From assembly GCA_030674185.1 (NCBI GenBank), contig JAPXFY010000015.1:27798185-27862184 (forward strand): a stretch of DNA of 64,000 bases. Reading direction: 5' to 3'. Under the pieces are notes generated by a model. The model made no database searches. It saw only the letters and a program-made list of their open reading frames with translations, and was not told the origin of the DNA. The stretch comes from Monoplex corrugatus. Its lineage: Eukaryota; Mollusca; Gastropoda; Littorinimorpha; Ranellidae. How positions within the stretch are numbered: the stretch's first letter is position 1; each line of letters begins with the position of its first letter. Positions 45,494 through 55,880 of the stretch are shown here, piece after piece. Both the position numbers and the translations under genes were made by a program.

Positions 45494-47017
45494 AAACTGA
45501 AACTGAAAATGGTTTATTGCCATTGACATTTCTGTCCTTGTGGCAAGAAGCACAGAACAAAGTCATTAAATTTTACGGCGACGTTTTCGCGAAATAAAGA
45601 TTTATAAATATAGTCATGGCTGACATTACATCCACTTAAATTTTTTTTCCTAATGATGAAGAAAAAGTTGAAGGAAAAAAGTTGAACAAAAAGTTGAAGA
45701 AACAGTTGACCACCCGACATAATTAGTCATATAAGTAAGAGGAAGATCCAAAATGCGGCAAATAAACAAGAACAGTATAAAGTGATATCTTCACTGGAGA
45801 TAAACTTACATTAATTTATTGCTGTGTTGTTTTCTTTCTCCGACTTTCCCAAGCAAGGGCGATAAATTTAGCAAGGGATTTTTGATATTTTTCATCTTCA
45901 GTCATGAGTATTCTGGTAATGACCCTTTGACTTGAAATGTCCTCATCAAAGATTATGCATTTTTGTCATATACTTTCATACGACTTGCAAACAAAAAATG
46001 CATTTCATCTTCTGCCTCTGCATCACACATGGGACAAATAGAGTGTGCCGATGAATTTGAGTAAAACCATCTTGTTGTTGCATTTAGCCCTAGGGCTCTT
46101 AGTCTAAAACGAGCAAGATTACTTCTGTGCCATTTATTTGTTACGGCCTTTATATATTTTTCGGTTTGAAATATACTTTTAAAGGAAAGAAACCAATCAT
46201 ATTTCTGATTCTTCCATTTGAGCGTGCCAGTTTTGTTTGTGCGAATCAACTAGTCTATCCCTAAATTCTGAAATAAATCCTTGTTCATAATCAACTCCCT
46301 GGCACATCCACACAATACCAAATCCATGTGTGGTTAACATTTTCTTAACGAAATATGCCCAGTTTTGTTTACCCGAATCTAATTGATTCAGTAACATCTC
46401 ATATGCCTCCTTGCACAATCTTGACATTGGGAGCTGGGTTAATTTCAACCAGTATTTAATACACTTCATTTGTTTCCAAAAACAAAGGATAACGGCCAGT
46501 TTCTCTATATAACATTTTATTAGATGAATGCAATGGTACCGAAAGGAAGCGTTTGATGGCAAATGTATATACCTTTTCCATTTTATGATTGCTTGAAAAT
46601 CCCCGTATTTCTGAGCCATACGTTAAGATTGGTTCAATCTGCGAGTCGAAAAGTTTCCAAAAAATCGAGAAGTCAGTGCAGTTCAATTTTCTTAAAGATC
46701 TTAAAATTTCCATCGTTCCTCTTTTCCCTTTTCTGCTGCTTTCCACCCATGCGCTTTGGAGACTCAGTTTTGTTGTAAAAAATAATACCAAGATATTTAT
46801 ATGAGTTTGTTACTTTAACTTCAGAGTCACCATAAACCATTTTTCTCGAGCCGAAAGATGTCCTCCCTTACGGAAAATCATCACTTTCGTCTTTTCTAGG
46901 TTCACAGACAGTAACAATTTATCAGATTCATGTTTTAAAGCATTTAGTTGATTTTGTAACCCTATGACAGTGTCTGACAAAAGCACCACATCATCAGCAA
47001 ATAGAGATAATCGATAG
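45492..47017 (-). mobile_element. CR1-like LINE, 3' part (RT to tail)
   Basis: Minus strand: SLFADDVVLLSDTV (FADD codons in 46990-47004), LNLEKTKVMIFRKGG (as VNLEKTKVMIFRKGG), LFDSQIEPILTYGSEIRGF, MKCIKYWLKLTQLP, FGIVWMCQGV, and CPMCDAEAEDEMHF. These are the RT palm end, thumb and C-terminal zinc-like tail of a CR1-type LINE. The 3' UTR ends with GGCAATAAACCATTTTCAGT and TTCAGTTTCAGT directly in GA repeats. Frameshifts near 46790, 46620-46460 and 46220, so inactive. It has relatives at 31083 and 54110. The CR1-superfamily subclade cannot be fixed by eye. Confidence 0.78.
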
Positions 47018-47132
47018 TATTAAAAGACTGAAAAATGGTAAAAGTGCTGGCTGGACCAGACAAAATTCTGGGAGAAATGTTAAAGCATTCCAGCGATTCA
47101 TTGTTAAACTTTATAATCATTCTATTTAATCG

Positions 47133-47137
<5 letters not shown>
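47018..47137 (+). mobile_element. Inverted 5' segment of the same LINE (RT start)
   Basis: On the plus strand, SIKRLKNGKSAG then, after a one-base frame change, AGPDKILGEMLKHSSDSLLN and an FN end. xLKNGKSxGPDxIxGEMLKHS is RT block 1 of CR1-type LINEs. It lies head-to-head with the minus-strand FADD segment, with the RT middle missing, and ends at the right-hand GA array. Confidence 0.72.
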
Positions 47138-47195
<58 letters not shown>

Positions 47196-47320
47196 AGAGA
47201 GAGAGAAAGAAAGAGAGACAGAGAGAGAAAGAAAGAAAGAGAGAGAGAGAAACAGAGAGACAGACAAAGACAGACAGAGATAGAGATATAGAGAGATAGA
47301 GGCACAGAGAGAAAGACAGT

Positions 47321-47382
<62 letters not shown>
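47138..47382. repeat. (GA)n/(GACA)n microsatellite at the other side of the LINE
   Basis: Pure GA at 47138-47190, mixed CAGA/GAAA in the middle, GA and CAGA at the right. Confidence 0.95.
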
Positions 47383-47384
<2 letters not shown>

Positions 47385-47689
47385 ACAATTCTCCAGTCGA
47401 TAAGAAACGATCTAACCCCCACCCTACCCTATTCTACTAAAGAATGTTTCAAAATCTAGATCTAGCTGACTAAAACTGATCCCTACCACCGAAGTAACTA
47501 CTGAAAAATATTGATTTGGACTCCGAACGCGTGAAACAAATTTGACTGCCGTAGACTCCATACCAAGGTAGAGAGTAACAAGGGGGAACCGATTCAGCCC
47601 CACAAGAGCAAGTTAGTTGAGACATGAAAATGCACTGACACTCACTGTAACCCAACTCCTCTTAAAGAAAAAAAATTCCTCACTCTACA

Positions 47690-47775
47690 TAGGATCAATG
47701 AAACGTGTCCGATCCCCACAAATGATGCAGATTCACAGATAAGTACCTGTGTGCATGACCACTGCACCACCCCAT
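47690..47775 (-). mobile_element. tRNA-like SINE head
   Basis: Minus strand GGGGTGGTGCAGTGGTCATG contains a perfect A box TGGTGCAGTGG (47759-47769). A weaker B-box-like GGGGATCGGACAC follows about 50 bases on. No acceptor-stem pairing was seen. Confidence 0.4.
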
Positions 47776-47782
47776 ACTCCTT

Positions 47783-48543
47783 AACTCCTGTTTTGTCAAC
47801 AGAGCAGGGGAAGGAGATGGGGAAGGTGTCACACAAAGAGCCAACCGTGGGTTCTGCCAGCAGGCACAAGAGCATCAGAAAAAGGATGGAGAGGAAGGGT
47901 CAGGGGCTGGATAGAGGAGCGTTGGGGGTGGGGTGGGGGAGGATTGGTGGTGGTGGGGGAGGGGGGCTGAGAAAGACAACAGGGTTGTTGAGGGAGATAT
48001 TTTTATCGCTGGTTGTGGAAGCCAGAATCGGGCGCACCTGCCGCTTCACTCTGGGACTGCCGCTTGTTACTATCCTGTTTGTGTCCTCCGACAACATTCA
48101 AGACTAAATACTCTAATAACATTTGGCAAGCAAGGGAACTCTGATTTTAAAAAAAAAAGTATCTATACAGTGCTTCTGTATCACAGACTCCAAATCGTGA
48201 ATAGTCAGAACAGAAATCACTTGAAAAGTTTGGCAAATTTTCAAAGTTTTCGTGTACATATTTATCTATTTATGATTTACTTAATTATTTATTTATTTAT
48301 CTATTCATTTATTTATTTTCTTTTGATTGTCCACCCAAACTGATTTTGTACTGCAGCTTGCTATGTTATCTGATACGATTTGCAGTTTACATGGACATAC
48401 ATTTGTGTGTGTCGGGGGGGGGGGGGGTAGGGGGAAGGGGTCCATGACTTCATCACTATGTAGATTTATTCTTAGCCCTAGCCACCTTGAGAAAAACATA
48501 TGTCCATCGATTCAGAAAATGGGCATATGTTAGGTCTTGCACA
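47783..48543. other. Unassigned sequence with G-rich tracts
   Basis: G-rich at 47923-47967 and poly-G at 48414-48427 followed by GGGGG and GGGG tracts. TTAT-rich low complexity at 48260-48320. Confidence 0.45.
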
Positions 48544-48640
48544 GCGATGACGATGACGGCAATAATGCTGCTACTGTTAATAATGATGATGATGAAGATG
48601 ATGATAATGATAATGATGATGATGATGATGATGATGAAAA
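48544..48640. repeat. (GAT)n repeat
   Basis: GATGAC then GAT repeats with AAT interruptions. Possibly an expanded retroposon tail, but no body is seen. Confidence 0.85.
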
Positions 48641-48808
48641 TGGGAGAGTACAGTGACAAATGGTGTTAGTGATGAATATGACAACATGAAGAACAAAGTG
48701 CAGAGTTTGTTGTTTTTCGTAATAGCGACTTCATTTTCACAAAATAAATAAATGTTTTTAATTTTTCAGGCGGCAACATTTAATTTCATATCAATGTCAT
48801 TACATACC

Positions 48809-48812
<4 letters not shown>

Positions 48813-48888
<76 letters not shown>

Positions 48889-48985
48889 CGTGCGTGCGTG
48901 CGTGTGTGTATCCGCGCGCGTGTGTGTGTGTCCGCGCGCGCGCGCGCGCGTGTGTGTGTGTGCGTGCGTGCGTGCGTGAGTGTAT
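48813..48985. repeat. (GA)n-(GT)n-(GC) compound microsatellite
   Basis: GA to 48848, GT to 48877, then alternating TGCG and CGCG segments including GCGCGCGCGCGCGCGCG near 48933-48950. Confidence 0.95.
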
Positions 48986-48999
48986 TTGCGCAAGCACAT

Positions 49000-49530
49000 A
49001 TACGTGAGTCTCATTACCAATAAAGAAAGATATTTTATAGCAGTTATAATGCCGCTTAAAAAACAAAATAGAACAACAACAAATTACCTTTCCATTGTAA
49101 TAGTATTTTTAGCATTCAGAATGGATTAAAGAAAAATAATTTAGTAAGACGAAATGAATCATAAAGCAGAAACATTATTTTTAAAAAGTGTCATTTATAC
49201 AGCGATGCTAGGCATGACATGCACACTGAATCAGTCAACATACTAATTATGATACAGTACAATACGATATGATACAAGACATAAGGAAATCATATTTGGA
49301 TTGCCAAGGGAGATCTCGCATCGCCATAGTACAGCGCCACCTACTTTTCTCTGAGTGCCTTTTTTCTGGATTCAATTTTCTGTACAGTTTTTGCTTCCGA
49401 CAAATCTTTTTGTTGCCATGGATACCTTTACTACAGTAAATTCATACTGTGCACAGAACATCGGTTTATCGTTCCATGAGTATGACTAGATCCAAAGTCG
49501 CCACTTAATGTCTACTGAAAGGGTGAGGGA
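49000..49530. other. Unassigned sequence
   Basis: AT-rich; a GATACA/TACGATA stretch at 49250-49280. No gene seen. Confidence 0.4.
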
Positions 49531-49539
49531 ATTCATCCC

Positions 49540-49617
49540 TGCCCAATTCGGGAATGGAACCCGGCACTCTCGCACCCTAGTCGGGCGCTGTAATGACTAA
49601 ACCATCGCTCCCCATGG
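49540..49617 (-). mobile_element. tRNA-derived SINE head
   Basis: Minus strand GGGGAGCGATGGTTTAGTCA, then CGCCCGACTAGGGTGCGAGA and GGGTTCCATTCCCG. The A-box-like part is at 49592-49604 and the B box GGTTCCATTCC at 49551-49561, with roughly tRNA-like spacing. It is the most tRNA-like sequence in the window. The anticodon loop CCCGACTAGGGTG and missing acceptor pairing argue for a SINE rather than a working tRNA. Confidence 0.55.
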
Positions 49618-49782
49618 GCCTACAACCCTCCACACAAACTAGAGGAAAGTGCTGGTTCTCCCATTCCTCAACCTCCCTCTATATAACGCATGTAATAAAT
49701 ACATACAGGCAATTTTTCCCCAGACAGGTTCTGGAAGCAGTCAATAGAAAACATAGTACACGCTTATGGATGACTTAATGCT

Positions 49783-49925
49783 GCCTCTACTACTACTTTA
49801 CTACCACTTCTACTGCTACTACTACTGCTGCTGCTGACTCTGCTGCTACTACTACTACTATCACTGCTGCTAGTACTACTACAACTACTACTACTGCTGC
49901 TGCTACTACTACCACTACTATACTA
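49783..49925. repeat. (CTA)n/(CTG)n trinucleotide repeat
   Basis: CTACTA, CTGCTG and CCACTA units over about 140 bases. Confidence 0.9.
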
Positions 49926-50144
49926 CTTATTGCGACTTGTACTGCACCCCATCCCACAAAAGACCTAAATGCTTTACAAAAGCGTAAGCGACAGAAGCGG
50001 GTACGTACAGAGTACATACACGTCAGCCCCTACCATTATCATGAAACTATCAATCACAAGACACTGTATTAAAGAAGAAATAAAACTGAGTTGTTAAAAA
50101 TATCTTCTTCCACGTACCAATGAGTCAACATGATATACCAGTTG

Positions 50145-50290
50145 TAGTTTGTCCAGGTAACATCTCCACGCTCGGAATGAAATCCATATGCACTGATGCC
50201 ACTGACGCCATGTGATGAAGAAGATCCAAAATATCATGGTATAAGCCTGAAGCCACCACATAAACTCTATACGTTACTAAGGTTATGATA
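50145..50290 (+). mobile_element. SINE-D copy 2
   Basis: Matches 16296-16435 over CGCTCGGAATGAAATCCATA, TGCACTGATGCCACTGACGC and CCATGTGATGAAGAAGATCC, then diverges. AACAAGGCAATCATGCAATA at 50321 follows shortly after and recurs on the opposite strand at 56028-56049. Confidence 0.55.
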
Positions 50291-50419
50291 TGCCGTAGAC
50301 TGTATACTAAACCTGACTTGAACAAGGCAATCATGCAATAAAACAAATCTGATACTGGAGTCTTCGAGGTCAATACTGGCCTTTCCGTAGGCTGTAACGG
50401 TCTTTTCTTTTTCATCTTC

Positions 50420-50620
50420 GCCTCTCTTACTTCCGTTAAGAGTCACTGAGGCGTCCAACTGAAAGAACTGTTCGCCAGATTTTTCCAGCTCTGTCGGTTG
50501 CGTGCCTTAGTTTGGTCTCAACAAATAGTCTCTCCGTCCATTCTGCGACATTGTTCCTCTTCTTACGCAGGCTACTGCTCCTGCAAGCACTCCCTGTCTA
50601 CGCATATACATTGATATAAA
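50420..50620 (-). pseudogene. 3' end of another LINE RT protein, fragment
   Basis: Minus strand NNVAEWTERLFVETKLRHAT then RAGKIWRTVL. The xNIxEWTxxxFxETxxxAxxRxxW pattern is the C-terminal segment of a group of endonuclease-RT LINEs often annotated in invertebrates. Only about 40 residues can be aligned, so the class is uncertain. Confidence 0.4.
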
Positions 50621-50668
50621 CCTACCTCACAAGAGGAGGGAACAACTTTCTGCATGTATTACCACTCT

Positions 50669-51059
50669 TTATCCCGCCTTTAAACGGTCATACTCCGTCT
50701 TTGGGGACCTAAGGAGAAAATTTGGAAGAAATACAGGTGAATGACCTGGAAGGCAGAAGAAGGAAAGTTTTGTAAGGAAAGGAGAGCATGACAGAAAAGA
50801 GAAACCGTTAACTACCTTTAAAAAAAAAAAAAAGCTCGTGTGGTTCAGAAACAGGAGGATTAGGGTTAATTTTTGCATCTGTAGTACCCTACTGCGTGAG
50901 CGGTATTTTCAATCCATCGCGTTTTATTTTTTCTCTTTGATTTAAAAACAAAAAGCTGCAACTGTACAGACGCGATTTTCGACGACATTTGGTTTAGGTG
51001 AAGCAGATGTGGAGCAATGTCCCATGGTCGAATTGAAATATTTCGTCAATTCCACTTCT
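50669..51059. other. Unassigned sequence with a possible SINE-C trace
   Basis: AATACAGGTGAATGACCTGG followed by AAGGCAGAAG at about 50730-50762 recalls the SINE-C landmark CAGGTGAATGGACC...AAGGCAG, but the rest does not align. An A run lies at 50821-50834. Confidence 0.3.
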
Positions 51060-51300
51060 TCATTCATCCGCCACCTCTACCCGGAAGATAAGGTCACAGG
51101 GGCAGATCAATGAAAGCAGAAATCGATCAGCCGACCCGCCTCGAGAAGGAAGCGGAGGCGAGGGTGGGGGTGGGATGGAAGGGGACAGGCAAGCGTTAAG
51201 TCACGCGCAATGCGCGCAGCGTACGCGACCGAGATGTCAATGCATGGGGAGCGCGCCCGGGCAGTTACCCTTTCTCTGTGAGCCACCGGGAACCCAAAGA
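51060..51300. promoter_or_regulatory. CpG-dense block with a G-quadruplex pattern
   Basis: About 17 CpG in the 150 bases from 51120 to 51270, far above surrounding DNA, with CACGCGCAATGCGCGC. GGGTGGGGGTGGGATGGAAG at 51160-51180 has G-quadruplex potential. CpG density outside microsatellites may mark a promoter or first exon, but no TATA, exon or transcript evidence is seen. Confidence 0.25.
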
Positions 51301-51389
51301 CGCGAGACACCCATTGAGAGTTTATGAAGTCCGTGGGAACATGGTGTGGGCCACTCTGAAGAAAAACATACCACTGGGCATCTGAGACG

Positions 51390-51469
51390 TACGTGTGTGT
51401 TTGTGTGGGGCGCGCGCGCGCGCGTGTGGTTTGTTGTGTGTGTTGTGTGTGTGTGTGTGTGGTGTGTTG

Positions 51470-51500
<31 letters not shown>

Positions 51501-51663
51501 TGGTGTGGTGTGTGTGTGTGTGTGTTTCTGGGCTTGGAGGGGATGTCAAATGATGTGGTGGTGATGGTGATAGTGGTGTTTTATGCGGTTGTTTTAGTTG
51601 TGGGTGGTGGTGATAATTGTCGGGATAGTGGTAGAGGTGGTGGTATATGAGTATGTATGCGTG

Positions 51664-51750
<87 letters not shown>

Positions 51751-51880
51751 CTGGGCTTGGATGGGATGTCAAATGATGTGGTGGTGATGGTGGTGTTTAT
51801 ACGTTGTTTTAGTTGTGGGTGGTGGTGATAATTGTCGGGATAGTGGTAGAGGTGGTGGTATATGAGTATGTGCGTGTCGC

Positions 51881-51965
<85 letters not shown>
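51390..51965. repeat. Tandem modules of 222 bp, each ending in a GT array
   Basis: TTTCTGGGCTTGGA(G/T)GGGAT starts at 51526 and 51748. Each is followed by GTCAAATGATGTGGTGGTGA, GTGGGTGGTGGTGATAATTG and GGTGGTATATGAGTATG, then GT repeats. The first module's GT array begins with TGCG repeats while the second is pure GT. A third GT array precedes the first module, with GCGCGCGCGCGCG at 51409-51423. Confidence 0.92.
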
Positions 51966-51966
<1 letters not shown>

Positions 51967-52045
51967 CGAAACAAGGTAAACAATATATCGTCTTTGGGCT
52001 AAAAAATAAAAACAAACCGTTCCTTTTCATCTGAACGTTAGACAC

Positions 52046-53480
52046 CAGGACACTGAACAATACACTTAAGACACTGAAGACTGTACTCAGACACTGAACA
52101 ATACACTTAAGACACTGAAGACTGTACTCAGACACTGAACAATACACTTAAGACACTGAAGACTGTACTCAGACACTGAACAATACACTTAGACACTGAA
52201 GACTGTACTCAGACACTGAACAATACACTTAGACACTGAAGACTGTACTCAGACACTGAACAATACACTTAGACACTGAAGACTGTACTCAAACACTGAA
52301 CAATACACTTAGACACTGAGACTGTACTCAGACACTGAACAATACACTTAGACACTGAAGACTGTACTCAGACACTGAACAATACACTTAAGACACTGAA
52401 GACTGTACTCAGACACTGAACAATACACTTAGACACTGAAGACTGTACTCAGACACTGAACAATACACTTAGACACTGAAGACTGTACTCAGACACTGAA
52501 CAATACACTTAGACACTGAAGACTGTACTCAGACACTGAACAATACACTTAAGACACCGAAGACTGTACTCAGACACTGAACAATACACTTAAGACACTG
52601 AAGACTGTACTCAGACACTGAACAATACACTTAAGACACTGAAGACTGTACTCAGACACTGAACAATACACTTAGACACTGAAGACTGTACTCAGACACT
52701 GAACAATACACTTAGACACTGAAGACTGTACTCAGACACTGAACAATACACTTAGACACTGAAGACTGTACTCAGACACTGAACAATACACTTAAGACAC
52801 CGAAGACTGTACTCAGACACTGAACAATACACTTAAGACACTGAAGACTGTACTCAGACACTGAACAATACACTTAGACACTGAAGACTGTACTCAGACA
52901 CTGAACAATACACTTAGACACTGAAGACTGTACTCAGACACTGAACAATACACTTAAGACACTGAAGACTGTACTCAGACACTGAACAATACACTTAAGA
53001 CACTGAAGACTGTACTCAGACACTGAACAATACACTTAAGACACTGAAGACTGTACTCAGACACTGAACAATACACTTAAGACACTGAGACTGTACTCAG
53101 ACACTGAACAATACACTTAAGACACTGAAGACTGTACTCAGACACTGAACAATACACTTAAGACACTGAAGACTGTACTCAGACACTGAACAATACACTT
53201 AAGACACTGAAGACTGTACTCAGACACTGAACAATACACTGAAGACTGTACTCAGACACTGAACAATACACTTAAGACACTGAAGACTGTACTCAGACAC
53301 TGAACAATACACTTAGACACTGAAGACTGTACTCAGACACTGAACAATACACTTAGACACTGAAGACTGTACTCAGACACTGAACAATACACTTAGACAC
53401 TGAAGACTGTATTCAGTCACTGAACAGACACTGAAGACTGTATTCAGTCACTGAACAATACACTTAGACACTGAACACTG
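52046..53480. repeat. 41/40-bp minisatellite, about 34 units
   Basis: Unit CAGACACTGAACAATACACT, TAAGACACTGAAGACTGTAC, T. Two length classes exist: CTTAAGACAC (41) and CTTAGACAC (40), arranged in runs. The halves GACACTGAAC and GACACTGAAG suggest an original 20-21-base subunit. A few units carry single changes (GACACCGAAG twice, at 52555 and 52797, exactly inside similar neighbourhoods), consistent with block duplication. Confidence 0.97.
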
Positions 53481-53681
53481 CACACAGACAACATGCATCA
53501 GACTTACACATTTTCTAGTGTACGTGTTTCTTTGAAAATGGAGTACCATGAAAGCCAACAGTGTACTGTGCAATGTGGTTGATTTATGCAGATGTTATTC
53601 TAAAAATGTAATTTGATGGACTGATACTGTCACGACGACACGGGTTGTTTCGGAAGAGCAAAGCCTGTTTAAAACCATGGA

Positions 53682-53845
53682 TTAACCCTTTGACTCCCTC
53701 ACCCTATCCACTAACTTCCTGCTTTGTCAACCATGACAACAAAACAAAAACTCAACCCTTTGACTCCCACACCCTGTCCACCAGCTTTGTCAAATGGTTA
53801 CATTTTTTGCTGATGGTGGAGAGGATGTGGGAGTCAATGGGTTAA
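53682..53845. mobile_element. TTAA-ended MITE-like element, copy 3
   Basis: Starts TTAACCCTTTGACTCCC and ends GGGAGTCAATGGGTTAA, a near-perfect inverted pair with TTAA at both ends. An internal CAACCCTTTGACTCCCAC repeats the terminus. Length 164, almost the same as copy 2. No open frame. Confidence 0.72.
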
Positions 53846-54057
53846 ACAGACGAAAATCAATGAGGAACAGACAGTCATGTTTCCGATCACATTGTCCCTG
53901 TATTGGGGACACGTCAGGACCAACTATCGTACAACTTCCCGGTCGGTTGTGTGGGCCTGATTCCTGTTACCAGACTTTGAGAAACTGTTTCCAGAAAGAG
54001 GCAAGAAATCCTTTCGCTGCTCTCTCACTCTCTCTCACATACATACCACACGTACTC
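53846..54057. other. Unassigned sequence
   Basis: No recognised feature. Confidence 0.4.
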
Positions 54058-54109
54058 AGAGAGAGAGAGAGGAGAGAGGACAGAAAGAGAGAGGAAAAAG
54101 AGAGAGAGA
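54058..54109. repeat. (GA)n microsatellite at a LINE 3' end
   Basis: GA with GGAG, GGACAG and GGAAAA interruptions; the second CR1-like LINE copy begins at its right edge. Confidence 0.9.
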
Positions 54110-55160
54110 GTTCAGACGGTTTATTCATATAGGCCACAGCCCCTTAGAAGGCAGATGCACATAATTATGCATTCTCACAAACATAACAATAACAAAATTT
54201 CTAATTTGAAATGTTTTGTACAAGTGCACAACAAATAAGCAGAAAGAACATAAAATACAAACAATGTATACATATTCAAGTTTTGGGTCCCTTGGGAAGA
54301 ATTAATTCTAAAAGAGACTCAAGAAACTGCCATCTCTCTAAATGTGAACGTTTTGTATAGAAATAAAGCTAAATTTCGAACAACTTTTGTGACAGTTGAT
54401 GACATCAATAAAGTGAATTTAAATAAGGAGAGTTTTCTATAACATTTTGAGTGTACGTATTTCTCTCGAATAGAATGGAGTGCTGGACAACATAATATAA
54501 AATGTACTAAAATAATGAACTGTGACTTCTGATATACCCAACTTAAATCGTGTCACTGTATATTTCAGACGTCTCTAAATGTGGTTTCAAATCATGCATA
54601 CTAGAAAAAGTTCTGTACGTAATATACCTCTCACTACTTTAAGTATGTTCGTTCCATTCCTCCACTTACAATCAATAAATCGTTGACAAAAACCAATGAA
54701 TTGATTCAATTTGCCAACACCATACACCACAGAACCATACACAAACAAGCAAATAACAACATTAAATGTCCAAGTTTGCTTACCATTAACATCTAAATCA
54801 TGTAAAATACTGTATGCTTTACGTGGAATTCTATGGTCTTTGCAACAATTCAAACCAGTAACGAACACCATTAACTGCAGAGTTTATATATATGGGATGG
54901 CGGTTTGTTTCACCATATACAAGGTTATTAGGTGTTCGCACATTAATTCTTAGAATTTCTTCAACGCAAAAAAATGAACTGCTTCACAATGAATTGCGGC
55001 TTTACTTAATCCCCATAGCTCAGACCCATATTGTGCGATAGCTTGTGCCTGAGAATAAAACAATTTAACAAACACATCGAAAGAATTAATATTATGAAGG
55101 TACACCTTCTGCATGATGGAAAGCAAAAACATTTTTAACTCTGCTAGATACATTTTTGCA
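54110..55160 (-). mobile_element. CR1-like LINE, 5'-truncated copy
   Basis: Minus strand from the right: MYLAELKMFLLSIMQKVYLH, VKLFYSQAQAIAQYGSELWG, CEAVHFFALKKF, then AYSILHDLDVNGKQTWTFNV, VYGVGKLNQFIGFCQRF and DCKWRNG. These correspond to the RT thumb and following region of the copy at 45.5 kb (SQxxxIxxYGSExxG, ALKKF, YxxGVxxLNxFI). The 3' UTR ends TATGAATAAACCGTCTGAA directly in GA repeats. The zinc-like tail is not clearly preserved. Stops near 54950 and 54870 break the frame. Confidence 0.75.
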
Positions 55161-55169
55161 TGTTACAGC

Positions 55170-55171
<2 letters not shown>

Positions 55172-55233
<62 letters not shown>

Positions 55234-55288
55234 AGAGAGAGAGAGAGACAGAAAGAGAGAGAAAGAAAGAAAGAAAGAAAGAGAGAAC
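55172..55288. repeat. (GA)n microsatellite at the 5' side of the LINE
   Basis: Pure GA to 55227, then GAAA/GACA variants and (AAAG)n to 55288. Confidence 0.95.
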
Positions 55289-55717
55289 AAGAACAAACTG
55301 TATTTACAAAGGTGTGGTAATGTCTATGGGTTTTTTTTTTATCACATCCATCTACCGGCTAAAAACTACATTACACTCAAATTAAAAAAGAATCAACGTA
55401 AATATTACAACAATGCAATTACTAATCACTTTAAAGAAACAGATGTTAGGTTTTTATCCTAAACAGTGATGTAACCCTATAAACTGTGTTAGGTACTGAA
55501 AAGCTCATTTTGTAATTTATGAGAAAGACAGCTGTCAAACCACACCAACAATTACACTTTTACTCTAGCACCCTTTCATACTTCTTGAATAACGGGTTAA
55601 CCAGAATCAATTGGCCGGGGCCAAAAAGGAAATACAGGACACAATGAGGGGCTGCTCTGGCTATGGGAACGTCTGACAGCAGAAATCTGCAAGTGTCAGA
55701 GTGAAGAAAGTGAGCAG
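55289..55717. other. Unassigned sequence
   Basis: No recognised feature. Confidence 0.4.
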
Positions 55718-55722
55718 TGATC

Positions 55723-55786
<64 letters not shown>

Positions 55787-55791
55787 CAGAC

Positions 55792-55862
<71 letters not shown>

Positions 55863-55880
55863 CAGAGAGAGAGAGAAAGA
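55718..55880. repeat. (GA)n/(GACA)n microsatellite
   Basis: GA with GGGAGG and CAGACAGA variants. Confidence 0.95.
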
